From Tissierella sp. (GTDB lineage Bacteria > Bacillota > Clostridia > Tissierellales > Tissierellaceae): a DNA stretch of 33,182 nucleotides. This document shows, in pieces, positions 15,961-24,213 of this stretch. The DNA lies in contig JAAYGX010000121.1 in assembly GCA_012735585.1 (NCBI GenBank), forward strand, positions 1 to 33,182, written 5' to 3'. Position 1 is the stretch's first letter; every line of letters begins with the position of its first letter. The notes beneath the pieces were generated by a model. The model did not search any database. It was given only the letters and a program-made list of their open reading frames with translations, and had not been told where the DNA came from. The position numbers and the translations under genes were made by a program.

Positions 15961-18396
15961 TTGATACTTACATCAATTCTAATAGCACTAAAAATCATGT
16001 TATTTATGGCAGGAACAGAAATAGAGTACAATTCAGTAGCTATATTTTTAATAACTATATCCGTATCATTACTCATTACAAGCTCTATAGGCATGAGTAA
16101 ATCTAAATATAAAAATATTTTTATATCCATATTTTATATACTAATATCAGCAATTATGCTAGTAGACGTAGTTCACTATGCATATTTTAATTCATTACCA
16201 TCAGTTAAAATGCTAAATCAAGCAAGTCAATTAACAGATGTAGCAGACAGTGTTAGATCCCTTTTAACCCTAAGGAATCTACTACTAGTAATCGATATAC
16301 CATTTGTAGTATTTTATCTACTAAAGTTTGAGAAGGCTGGAAAAAATTATCCAAATAAGTTTAAAATAGGAATCTGGGCAGGACTTCTAGTATTTATCAT
16401 AGGGATATTTACCTTTGTAAATATCAATGGAAGTATCAACTCAATAAAACTTCAAGAGCTCTATACATTCCATTTTACAGATATAAAAAACACCCTGTTT
16501 TCTAATGAAGAAACAGAAACTTTGGAAGGGAATACAAAATTCACTGAAGAGGATTTGGCGGAACTTAAAGAAAGAACCAGGTCTCTACAAGGCCCCTATA
16601 CAGGAATAGGTAAGGATAAAAACCTAATCGTCCTACAAATAGAAGCCCTACAATCCTTTGTAGTAGATTTAGAATATAATGGACAAGAGATCACACCGAA
16701 TATAAATAAATTGATCCATGATAGTTCTTCAATATACTATGACAACTATTACCAGTTATTGGGGAGAGGAAACACATCGGATGCAGAATTTGTCACCAAC
16801 AACAGTCTCCATCCATCAATGGAATCTCCTACATATACTCAATACGAGACCAATACATTTTATGGATTACCTTGGGTATTAAAGGATAATGGATATACAT
16901 CATGGGCATTTCATGGATATAAGAAGGAGTTTTGGAATAGGGAGAAGGCCTACGTCAACCAAGGTTTTGAAAGGTTTATCTCAGAAGAAGACTATACCTT
17001 TGAAGAATCCATAGGACTAGGAATCACAGATAAAGATTTCTTTGAACAATCCATAGATTATCTAGTAGAACTGGACAACCTTAATGAAAACCCATTCTAT
17101 GGATTTATAGTAAGTTTAACAAGCCACAACCCCTTTGAAATGCCAGAAAAGTACCATGTGCTAGATATAAAACCAGAGCATGAAGGGACCATACTAGGCA
17201 ACTATTTACAATCAATTCACTATACAGATAAATATATAGGAGAATTTATAGAAGAATTAAAAGAAGCAGGACTATATGAAGATTCGGTCATAGCCCTATA
17301 TGGAGATCACTTCGCCATACAAAACACATCGGAGGAAATCCATACACTGATGGAGGACTTCTTAGGTCATAAATATGATTTCAACCATATAATGAATATA
17401 CCGATGGCAATTCACGTCCCAGGAGAAGATCTAGGACATACAGTATCCAAAGTAGGTAGTCAACTGGACTTTTTCCCAACAATACTCAATATCATGGGAT
17501 ATGAAAATGAAAAAGGCCTAGTATTTGGTAGAGACTTAAATAACTATGAAGGCTACACCAATGTAACACCACAAACTATTATGAGAAAAGGCTCCTTTGT
17601 AGATGAAGATACAATATTTTCCATCTCAAGGACAGAGATATTTGACCACAGTACCGCAATAGATATAAAAACAGGAGAATCCTTAGATATTAGTGAGTTT
17701 AGAGATGTTTATGAAAAGGCCATAGAAGATATCAATAAATCCAACTTCATCCTAAAGAATGATATACTAAAACATCTAATAGAAAATAATGGGGTATTAG
17801 ACTTTGGACAAATCACAGTAAATAGGATACAAAATAAAGAATATATACAAAAGATAGGTACCAATACAATAGATGAGCTAACAGCAGCCTATAATAAAGG
17901 AAATAAAATAATGCCAGTAGATATATCCCTTACTGAAGACGAAGATAAAGAACTAGAAGAACAAAAAATAATTCTAGTAAATGATCAAGGGCCTATACCA
18001 ATAGAAGAGCTGGCTGATTGGACAAATCTATATAATGATGCACATATATTATTTAGAAGCGAATCGGAAAATAAAGACACACTATTTTACAAGATGAAAT
18101 ATGCCATACCAAAATCCCCAAGGGACTTTATAGTAGAGATCAATAGTTTTGATGAACATTATTTCATCACAGCCCATGGATACGAAAATCTACTATTGAA
18201 TACACTAGGAAATAACTACACAGACCAAGAAATCCTAGATTTCTTAAAGGTTCACAGTTTATTTGGTATCATATTAGAAGAAGATAGATTACAAACAGAT
18301 TTAGTAGAAAATATAAAAGAATTGGGTACAGATGTATATATAGAATATGAAGACTCAATAGAAGTTGTCATCCTGAGCGATAGAGAAGGATCTTAG
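15961..18396 (+). CDS. LTA-synthase-like membrane phosphoglycerol transferase with a degenerate GDPD-like C-terminal domain
   Basis: An 811-residue protein. Residues 1-165 hold about five transmembrane helices. Residues 218-530 are the extracellular alkaline-phosphatase/sulfatase-fold domain of LtaS type, with metal ligand Glu228, nucleophile Thr272 in GRGNTSDAEF, and Asp449-His450 in LYGDHFA. LtaS enzymes polymerise glycerol phosphate from phosphatidylglycerol. Unlike its neighbour it has about 240 extra residues. Their pattern (NTIDELTAAYNKGNKI, VDISLTEDE, YTDQEILDFLKVHSLF) recalls the GDPD/PI-PLC-like phosphodiesterases, but the catalytic HD has become ND (Asn674-Asp675), Glu of the E-x-D pair is Pro652, and no N-terminal catalytic His is present. 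The last 10 codons are formed by an intergenic repeat (18365-18393). TTG start, with AAGGAGGTG 5 bases before it. Confidence 0.88.
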   Translation: MILTSILIALKIMLFMAGTEIEYNSVAIFLITISVSLLITSSIGMSKSKYKNIFISIFYILISAIMLVDVVHYAYFNSLPSVKMLNQASQLTDVADSVRSLLTLRNLLLVIDIPFVVFYLLKFEKAGKNYPNKFKIGIWAGLLVFIIGIFTFVNINGSINSIKLQELYTFHFTDIKNTLFSNEETETLEGNTKFTEEDLAELKERTRSLQGPYTGIGKDKNLIVLQIEALQSFVVDLEYNGQEITPNINKLIHDSSSIYYDNYYQLLGRGNTSDAEFVTNNSLHPSMESPTYTQYETNTFYGLPWVLKDNGYTSWAFHGYKKEFWNREKAYVNQGFERFISEEDYTFEESIGLGITDKDFFEQSIDYLVELDNLNENPFYGFIVSLTSHNPFEMPEKYHVLDIKPEHEGTILGNYLQSIHYTDKYIGEFIEELKEAGLYEDSVIALYGDHFAIQNTSEEIHTLMEDFLGHKYDFNHIMNIPMAIHVPGEDLGHTVSKVGSQLDFFPTILNIMGYENEKGLVFGRDLNNYEGYTNVTPQTIMRKGSFVDEDTIFSISRTEIFDHSTAIDIKTGESLDISEFRDVYEKAIEDINKSNFILKNDILKHLIENNGVLDFGQITVNRIQNKEYIQKIGTNTIDELTAAYNKGNKIMPVDISLTEDEDKELEEQKIILVNDQGPIPIEELADWTNLYNDAHILFRSESENKDTLFYKMKYAIPKSPRDFIVEINSFDEHYFITAHGYENLLLNTLGNNYTDQEILDFLKVHSLFGIILEEDRLQTDLVENIKELGTDVYIEYEDSIEVVILSDREGS
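18365..18393 (+). repeat. GTCATYCTGAGC-family repeat lying inside a coding end
   Basis: The 29-base unit opens TTGTCATCCTGAGCG and closes GAAGGATCT. It is a close relative of the intergenic copies at 20211 and 21523. Here it is translated as the C-terminus VVILSDREGS of the upstream LTA-synthase-like protein, followed at once by TAG and the ribosome site of the next gene. Confidence 0.85.
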
Positions 18397-18407
18397 GAGG
18401 TATCAAA

Positions 18408-20204
18408 ATGCTACTATCAATATTACTAACAATAAAATTCATATGGTTTACCAATTTAATAAATGTAGAATACAACCGTATACCAATAGTTCTTATAAGT
18501 ACCCTAATATCCATGGCGGTACTGTCATTTATATACAGAAAAGATGGGAAAGGGACAAATCGCAATGCCCTCATCTTCTATTGTGTAATATCAGTTATTA
18601 TGCTAATAGACGCAGCCTACTACACCCACTTTAATATGCTACCAAATATACGAGCGGTAAAACAGGTAGGACAATTGACAGCGGTAGCAGATAGCCTAAG
18701 GGTATTGCTCAATATAAGGGTAACCATACTGGTCCTAGATATACCATTCATAATCTACTATATGAAAAAGGTCCAATACAGACCAATCATCAGTCAACGT
18801 TTAAGAAGAATAACCCCTACAGCAGTAGGTATACTTCTATTTAGTATAATAATTGGCCTAAATATAAAAGGCGAATTATCATCAGTAAAAGCCCAAGAGG
18901 TCTATACCTATCATGCAACAGATATCGTAGAGACGATATTAGGTAGTAAAGTGCCAACAGAGGAAATAACCCTAACAGAAGAGGATATCAATGATTTAAA
19001 ATCAAGGGCTAGACTCAAAGAAGGAAAGCTAACGGGACTGGGCAAAGGCAAAAACCTAATTGTTCTACAAGTAGAAGCCCTACAAAACTTTGTCATCAAT
19101 CTACATTATAATGGGCAAGAAATAACACCAAACTTAAACAAATTAGTCAATGATCAATCATCGGTATATTATAATAACTATTTCCAACTACTAGGCAGAG
19201 GAAATACATCGGACGCAGAGTTTGTGACACAAAACTCCCTCTACCCATCAATGGAAGAGCCAACCTACACCCAATACCAAGACAATACATTCTATGGACT
19301 GCCTTGGCTACTAAGGGACAATGGCTATACAGCCTGGGTATTCCATGGATATGAAAAACAGTTTTGGAATAGGGAGCTGGCATATGAAAATCAAGGATTC
19401 CAAAGATTTATATCACAGGAGGACTATGAGTTTGAAGAAGTACTAGGATTTGGCATAAGGGACGAAGATTTCTTTGACCAAACCATAGACTATTTAAAAG
19501 AGCTAGATAAGGTAGATGACAATCCATTTTACGCCTTTATAATCACCCTATCAAGTCATACCCCTTTTAAAATGCCAGAGGAGTACAATGTACTAGATAT
19601 AAAAGAAGAGCATGAAGGCAATATGATAGGAGACTATCTCCAATCAATACACTATGCTGACCAAGAAATAGGTAGATTCATAGAGAATCTTAAAAAAGAA
19701 GGACTATATGAAGAGACAGTCATAGCCCTATATGGAGACCACTTTGCCATATCAGCAGCCCAAGATGAGGCAGCGCTAATGAAGGATATCGTAGGAGCAG
19801 ACTATGATTATGATCATATGAAAAACATCCCATTGGTTATCCATATACCAAATGAGACAATAGGAGAAACCGTAACTACCATAGGAAGCCAACTAGACTT
19901 CTATCCAACAATAGCCAATATAATGGGCTACGATAACACCAAGGGCTTAGTATTTGGTAGAGATCTAACTAATTATAATGGAAATAATATCATAGCACCA
20001 CAAACCTATATGCTAAAAGGCTCCTTCATAGATAAAGATACACTCTTTGAAATCTCAAGAGACGGAATCTTCGAAAGAAGCCGAGCAATCAATAGACATA
20101 CAAGGGAAGTGCTAGAGGTAGAACAGTTTAGAAATATTTCAGAAGAGGTAAAAAAAGAAATAGATATGTCCGATTATATATTAAAGACAGATTATTTCAA
20201 ATAA
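18408..20204 (+). CDS. LTA-synthase-like membrane phosphoglycerol transferase, tandem paralogue
   Basis: A 598-residue close paralogue of the preceding protein, without the C-terminal extra domain. It has about five N-terminal membrane helices, then the sulfatase-fold domain with metal ligand Glu223, nucleophile Thr267 (GRGNTSDAEF) and Asp444-His445 (LYGDHFA). Shared stretches such as QLLGRGNTSDAEFVT, YGLPW and GSQLDF(F/Y)PTI show recent duplication. The length is close to usual LtaS (about 640). The ATG has TAGGAGG upstream and starts 11 bases after the previous stop, so the two are co-transcribed. One may be a primase-type and the other a polymerase-type enzyme, as in Listeria LtaP/LtaS; which is which is not visible. 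Confidence 0.9.
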   Translation: MLLSILLTIKFIWFTNLINVEYNRIPIVLISTLISMAVLSFIYRKDGKGTNRNALIFYCVISVIMLIDAAYYTHFNMLPNIRAVKQVGQLTAVADSLRVLLNIRVTILVLDIPFIIYYMKKVQYRPIISQRLRRITPTAVGILLFSIIIGLNIKGELSSVKAQEVYTYHATDIVETILGSKVPTEEITLTEEDINDLKSRARLKEGKLTGLGKGKNLIVLQVEALQNFVINLHYNGQEITPNLNKLVNDQSSVYYNNYFQLLGRGNTSDAEFVTQNSLYPSMEEPTYTQYQDNTFYGLPWLLRDNGYTAWVFHGYEKQFWNRELAYENQGFQRFISQEDYEFEEVLGFGIRDEDFFDQTIDYLKELDKVDDNPFYAFIITLSSHTPFKMPEEYNVLDIKEEHEGNMIGDYLQSIHYADQEIGRFIENLKKEGLYEETVIALYGDHFAISAAQDEAALMKDIVGADYDYDHMKNIPLVIHIPNETIGETVTTIGSQLDFYPTIANIMGYDNTKGLVFGRDLTNYNGNNIIAPQTYMLKGSFIDKDTLFEISRDGIFERSRAINRHTREVLEVEQFRNISEEVKKEIDMSDYILKTDYFK

Positions 20205-20210
20205 GACGCC

Positions 20211-20320
20211 TTGTCATCCTGAGACGGAGTCGAAGGATCTGATTTCGTAGGGCGTAGCCACTCGTCATTCTGAGCGTTGGCGAAGAATCTTTAGGTCCTT
20301 CAAAACGTTTAGGATGACAA
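20211..20320. repeat. Composite intergenic repeat with 10-bp terminal inverted repeats
   Basis: The 110-bp element begins TTGTCATCCT and ends AGGATGACAA, a perfect inverted match. It contains two direct units of the GTCATYCTGAG...GAAGRATCT family (20211-20240 and 20263-20291) and an inverted end (20302-20320). It fills most of the gap between the second LTA-synthase-like gene and the S41 protease and is more GC-rich than its surroundings. It resembles small non-autonomous palindromic elements; no gene is present. Confidence 0.8.
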
Positions 20321-20370
20321 ATATAGTAGGGATGCTTAGACTGCTCGACTAACTAAAGGGGGATAAACAA

Positions 20371-21471
20371 ATGTGGAATAAAAACAAGATATCACTCATA
20401 TCATTAATATTGCTGATAATTATACTAGCAACACCGCTACAATCATATGCCCAAGTTCAAGAGTTGGACAATGAATACTATCAAGAGGTATTAGACCTAG
20501 TACAAAATCGTTATGTAAATGAAATACCTTCAGAAGGCTTAGGGGATTCCCTGGATGAGCTTTTCAATAAACTTGACAAGCACAGCGACTATTTTACAGA
20601 AGAGGAATTCGCCAAATTCAATGAAGACTTAGAAGGAAACTTTGTAGGAATAGGTGCCTATATAAGGGAAGAAAATAATTATATAAAAGTAGTACGACCT
20701 ATCAATGGAAGTCCAGCTGAGAAAGCGGGACTTTTACCAGACGATATAATTATTAGTGTAGACGCAAAATCAGTCAAAGGCATGTCAGCAGATCAAGCTG
20801 TGGATTTAATAAAAGGTGAAATAGGAACAGTAGCGAAACTTAGAGTTAGAAGCAAACACTATACAAAGGTTATTTCTGTAACAAGAGATCATGTAGTAGT
20901 GGATCCAGTACAGTATCAGGTAATAGACGATATCGGATATATCATATTAGAAAGATTTAATAATAACTCCTACTTCAAGATGCTAGATGTACTAGAGTAT
21001 CTAGAGGACCAAAATATCCATAAAATTATCCTAGATTTAAGAGATAATCCAGGAGGGTATCTAGATGAGGTTGTTGATATAGCAGGTAAATTTGTGCCAA
21101 AAGGACCAGTTGTTCATATTAAATATGGAGAAAATGACATAGAAACCCATAACTCAAAATTAGAAGAAACAAAGTATGAATTAGTAGTATTAGTTAATGC
21201 AAGATCCGCTAGTGCTTCAGAAATACTAGCAGGGGCAATCAAAGATACAGAAGTAGGGACTCTAGTAGGGGTCACCACCTATGGAAAAGGAACAGTACAA
21301 GAAGTAGTTACACTACCAAGAGGGGATGGTATCAAACTAACAATAGCTGAATACTTCTCCCCAAACATGAACAAAATAGATGGTATAGGGATAATCCCAG
21401 ATATAGTAGTAGAAAACCAACCAAATGAAGATACACAACTAAAAACAGCACTAGAGCTATTGGCTGACTAA
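20371..21471 (+). CDS. Secreted S41 family C-terminal processing protease (CtpA/CtpB-like)
   Basis: A 366-residue protein with a Sec signal or anchor helix (residues 8-27), then a PDZ domain at about 85-165 (FVGIGAYI, VRPINGSPAEKAGLLPDDII) and an S41 catalytic domain. Ser281 (SASASE), Lys306 and Gln310 (YGKGTVQ) have the same spacing as the CtpB triad Ser309/Lys334/Gln338. The conserved LDLRDNPGG sits between PDZ and Ser. It should cleave exported proteins near their C-termini outside the membrane. Length is slightly short but complete. AAAGGGGGA precedes the ATG. Its position beside cell-wall polymer and S-layer genes suggests an envelope role; a sporulation-signalling role as for CtpB is another possibility. 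Confidence 0.9.
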   Translation: MWNKNKISLISLILLIIILATPLQSYAQVQELDNEYYQEVLDLVQNRYVNEIPSEGLGDSLDELFNKLDKHSDYFTEEEFAKFNEDLEGNFVGIGAYIREENNYIKVVRPINGSPAEKAGLLPDDIIISVDAKSVKGMSADQAVDLIKGEIGTVAKLRVRSKHYTKVISVTRDHVVVDPVQYQVIDDIGYIILERFNNNSYFKMLDVLEYLEDQNIHKIILDLRDNPGGYLDEVVDIAGKFVPKGPVVHIKYGENDIETHNSKLEETKYELVVLVNARSASASEILAGAIKDTEVGTLVGVTTYGKGTVQEVVTLPRGDGIKLTIAEYFSPNMNKIDGIGIIPDIVVENQPNEDTQLKTALELLAD

Positions 21472-21481
21472 ACAGCACTAT

Positions 21482-21551
21482 CTGTCATCTTGGGTTATGC
21501 TTTTGTCATTCTAAACGGGTCCTTGTCATTCTGAGCAAAGCGAAGAATCTT
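21482..21551 (+). repeat. Tandem GTCATYCTGAGC-family repeat cluster
   Basis: Three partial or complete unit starts follow one another: TGTCATCTTGGGTTATGC at 21483, TTGTCATTCTAAACGGG at 21503, and a full unit at 21523-21551 (TTGTCATTCTGAGCAAAGCG then AAGAATCTT). They lie just after the S41 protease stop. Confidence 0.8.
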
Positions 21552-21585
21552 GTTTTCACAAGGGTCTTAACATATCTTTAACAAA

Positions 21586-21686
21586 TTTGTAACACAACTG
21601 TAATAGTATTTTCTCAAAATATAATATATAATAGTATCATGAAGTTAAGCAATCACTGGATTTTAATATTACAACTTTGTTACAAA
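21586..21686. repeat. Long-spaced inverted repeat upstream of the S-layer promoter
   Basis: TTTGTAACACAACTGTAAT (21586-21604) pairs with the reverse complement of ATTACAACTTTGTTACAAA (21668-21686) at 16 of 19 positions. The left arm also overlaps a perfect palindrome ACAAATTTGT (21581-21590). The right arm ends 12 bases before the -35 box of the S-layer gene. It may be a regulator binding pair. The rest of this 340-base gap holds the repeat cluster and AT-rich DNA. Confidence 0.55.
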
Positions 21687-21698
21687 AAGTAAATAATG

Positions 21699-21727
21699 TT
21701 GACCTAAAATCTTGATGATGCTATAAT
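21699..21727 (+). promoter_or_regulatory. Strong sigma-A type promoter of the S-layer gene
   Basis: TTGACC (21699-21704) and a perfect TATAAT (21722-21727) are 17 bp apart. Transcription should begin near 21734, giving a leader of almost 80 bases before the ATG at 21812, as is common for stable S-layer mRNAs. Confidence 0.8.
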
Positions 21728-21811
21728 ACCTTGTAGAGTGCAATATTTATAGTTCATTGTAACTATAAGGTGCAACAAAACAAAAACAAATTTAAAGGAG
21801 GCAACAAAAAA

Positions 21812-24070
21812 ATGAAGAGAACCCTATCATTAGTGTTAGCTTTAATTATGGTTCTAGGAACATTCACTTCAGTATTCGCAGCAGAAGCAACTGTTGAGGA
21901 AACTGCAGCAAAATTCCTAGAAAAAGAAGGCGTTCTTTTAGGTAATGATGATGGCGATTTAATGCTAAAAAATGACCTAGAAAGACGTGATGCAGTAGTA
22001 TTATTAAGTAGATTATTAGGTGTTGAGGATGAAGCAGCAGAATTCTTAACAACTGAAGACAGCCCATCATGGGAAGATGCAAGAACTGACGCATACTATG
22101 TTCCATTCTTCGCATGGGCAGAAGAAAATGGTTATTTCGAAGGTGATGACGAAGGAAACTTCAACCCAAGAGAAGCTATTACAGCTCAAGAATATGCATT
22201 AGTATTATTAAGAGCTTTAGATTATGACGTTAAAGGTCATGACGCTTGGAAAGCAGCTTTAGAAACTGCTGAAGAGTTAGGATTATTAAAAGACGTAGAA
22301 GTTGAAAATAAAGACGAAGTTGTAAGAGGCCAAATGGCAGTTATGACTTTCAACGCTCTTGGAACAAAAATGAATAATTCAGATGAAACATTAGCTGAAA
22401 AATTAGGCATCGAAATGCCAGAAGATCCAAAAGCAAAAGAATTAACAGCAGAAGTTAATGATACTGAAAACTTAATGGAAGTTGTAGTAGAGTTATCAAA
22501 CGCTGAATTAGCTGATGAACTTAAATTAGAAAACGCATCAAACTACACATTAAGTGGTGGACGTAAAGTTGCATCTGCTGAAATAGTAGAAGATGATGTA
22601 GTATTACTATTAGAAGATGCTTTAGTAAGAAACAGAGAATATACTTTAACCATTAAAGGTATCGACAGAGCTATCAATGGTGAATACAAATTTGATGCAA
22701 GAGACAATGCTGTACCTACAGTGGAAGCAGTAGAAGTTCTTGGAGAATATGGTATCAAAATAACTACAAGTGAACCAGTTGAAGAGCCAGAAGAAAGAAA
22801 CTTCTTAATTGATGGTAAAAGAGTTTCAATGGAAGTTGAACAATATGGTAGAGATATCATCATTCGTCCATACCATGAAAGATCTTTCGATAAAAATGCA
22901 TCAGAATTAGAAATAATAGAATTAGAAGACTATGCAAACTATAGATCAACTTCTATAAAAGAAGAAATTGAAATTATCAAAGATGAAGTAGCTCCAGAAA
23001 TAGTTAAAGCAACTATGTCTAATAACAAGGTAACTGTAGAATTTGATAAAGATATCTATAAACCTTCAGTAAAAAAATATGAAAGTTCAAGAAGTTTAGG
23101 TAATGCTTCATATGTTGAAAGAAGAAGTACTTTCTATGCTGAAAAAGCAACAAAAGTAGATACAAATAAAGTTGTATATGAATTTAAAGAAGCCTTACCA
23201 AGAAATGTAGAAATTACAGTTCAAGATGTACAAAATCACAATAAAGTTGCTATGGAAAAAACAAATGTATCACCAGTATTAGTAACTAGCGATTATGAAA
23301 CATCAATCACTAATAATGATAAGAGACAAGTATTAAGAGTTGCTAATGACAATGAAGCAGGTAAACCTTATGCTGCAGCATTAGAATTAGTTGTTGAATT
23401 TGATGAAGAAATTAACCCAAGATCTATCACATCTAAAATTGTTAATGGTGAAAGAGTATGGGATAATGTAACTCTTTATGAGAAAGAAGTATCTACTAGA
23501 GGTGCAAGAGCAGCTGAAGAAGTAAAAATAGTAAGCGTATATGCAGATGAAAAAGAATTAACAGTTACATTTGAAGGTCTAAGAGTTAACAATGACAATA
23601 AAGATTATGACTATATATTAGAAGTTAACGGATTAGAAGATAAAAATGAAAACAGAATATTCAGAGACTATATAGACTTTGAAGTACTTCATACAGCTTC
23701 TTCATTTAGAATTGTAAGAGAAGTGGAAGATAAAGATGGCAATATGGTTAAAAACTTATTTGTTACAAAAGGAAGAAATAATACTGAGTTTGAAATTGCA
23801 TTTAGTCACGAAGTAGATTTAGATGCAGCTTTAGACGCTAAAAATTTCATCTTTAGAAATGCAGCAGGCGATGAAGAAGATCTAGATGAATTAGACGGCT
23901 ATGTTATAGTGGAAAGAAATGGTAAAACTGTAACTTTAGTAGTACCAGAAACATTAACTGATTTAGAAAAAGATTTTAGCGAAATAGAAATATCTGCAAG
24001 AGTAACAAGATTAAATGGTGATAGATTAGATCGTAACGATAGAATCATTAAATTTAATGAATTTAAATAA
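21812..24070 (+). CDS. S-layer homology (SLH) domain surface protein
   Basis: A 752-residue exported protein. The signal peptide (KRTLSLVLALIMVLGTFTSVFA) is cut before AE. Residues 25-205 carry three SLH-type repeats (for example the FNPREAITAQEYALVLLRAL stretch), which bind wall polysaccharide. The rest is a series of beta-sandwich domains with many Val, Glu and Lys, as in SbsA-like S-layer proteins. The upstream frame extends to a GTG at 21770, but AAAGGAGG (21794-21801) and the signal peptide fix ATG 21812. Strong promoter, strong ribosome site and a distinctive even codon pattern (GCA, GAA, GTT, TTA rich) suggest high expression; it may be the main S-layer protein. The nearby polysaccharide genes could make its anchor. 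Confidence 0.9.
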   Translation: MKRTLSLVLALIMVLGTFTSVFAAEATVEETAAKFLEKEGVLLGNDDGDLMLKNDLERRDAVVLLSRLLGVEDEAAEFLTTEDSPSWEDARTDAYYVPFFAWAEENGYFEGDDEGNFNPREAITAQEYALVLLRALDYDVKGHDAWKAALETAEELGLLKDVEVENKDEVVRGQMAVMTFNALGTKMNNSDETLAEKLGIEMPEDPKAKELTAEVNDTENLMEVVVELSNAELADELKLENASNYTLSGGRKVASAEIVEDDVVLLLEDALVRNREYTLTIKGIDRAINGEYKFDARDNAVPTVEAVEVLGEYGIKITTSEPVEEPEERNFLIDGKRVSMEVEQYGRDIIIRPYHERSFDKNASELEIIELEDYANYRSTSIKEEIEIIKDEVAPEIVKATMSNNKVTVEFDKDIYKPSVKKYESSRSLGNASYVERRSTFYAEKATKVDTNKVVYEFKEALPRNVEITVQDVQNHNKVAMEKTNVSPVLVTSDYETSITNNDKRQVLRVANDNEAGKPYAAALELVVEFDEEINPRSITSKIVNGERVWDNVTLYEKEVSTRGARAAEEVKIVSVYADEKELTVTFEGLRVNNDNKDYDYILEVNGLEDKNENRIFRDYIDFEVLHTASSFRIVREVEDKDGNMVKNLFVTKGRNNTEFEIAFSHEVDLDAALDAKNFIFRNAAGDEEDLDELDGYVIVERNGKTVTLVVPETLTDLEKDFSEIEISARVTRLNGDRLDRNDRIIKFNEFK

Positions 24071-24095
24071 AACTAATATCTAAAACTTACCAAAT

Positions 24096-24124
24096 AAAAA
24101 ACCCTAGATTTTCTAGGGTTTTTT
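24096..24124 (+). terminator. Rho-independent terminator after the S-layer gene
   Basis: The stem AAAAACCCTAGA / TCTAGGGTTTTT with a TTT loop is followed by further T residues, about 25 bases after the stop. The A-run on the left also permits function on the other strand, but no gene faces it there. Confidence 0.9.
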
Positions 24125-24213
24125 TATTGCCTTTTTCAATTATAATCCATGCTAACCTCTCTATTATCATATAGAATAAATATGTATGAATAAAAAATTT
24201 AGATAGTAAATTA

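Noticed and set aside
21770-21811. GTG 21770 as start of the S-layer protein
   Set aside because: It would put polar residues before the signal peptide and places the AAAGGAGG inside the gene.
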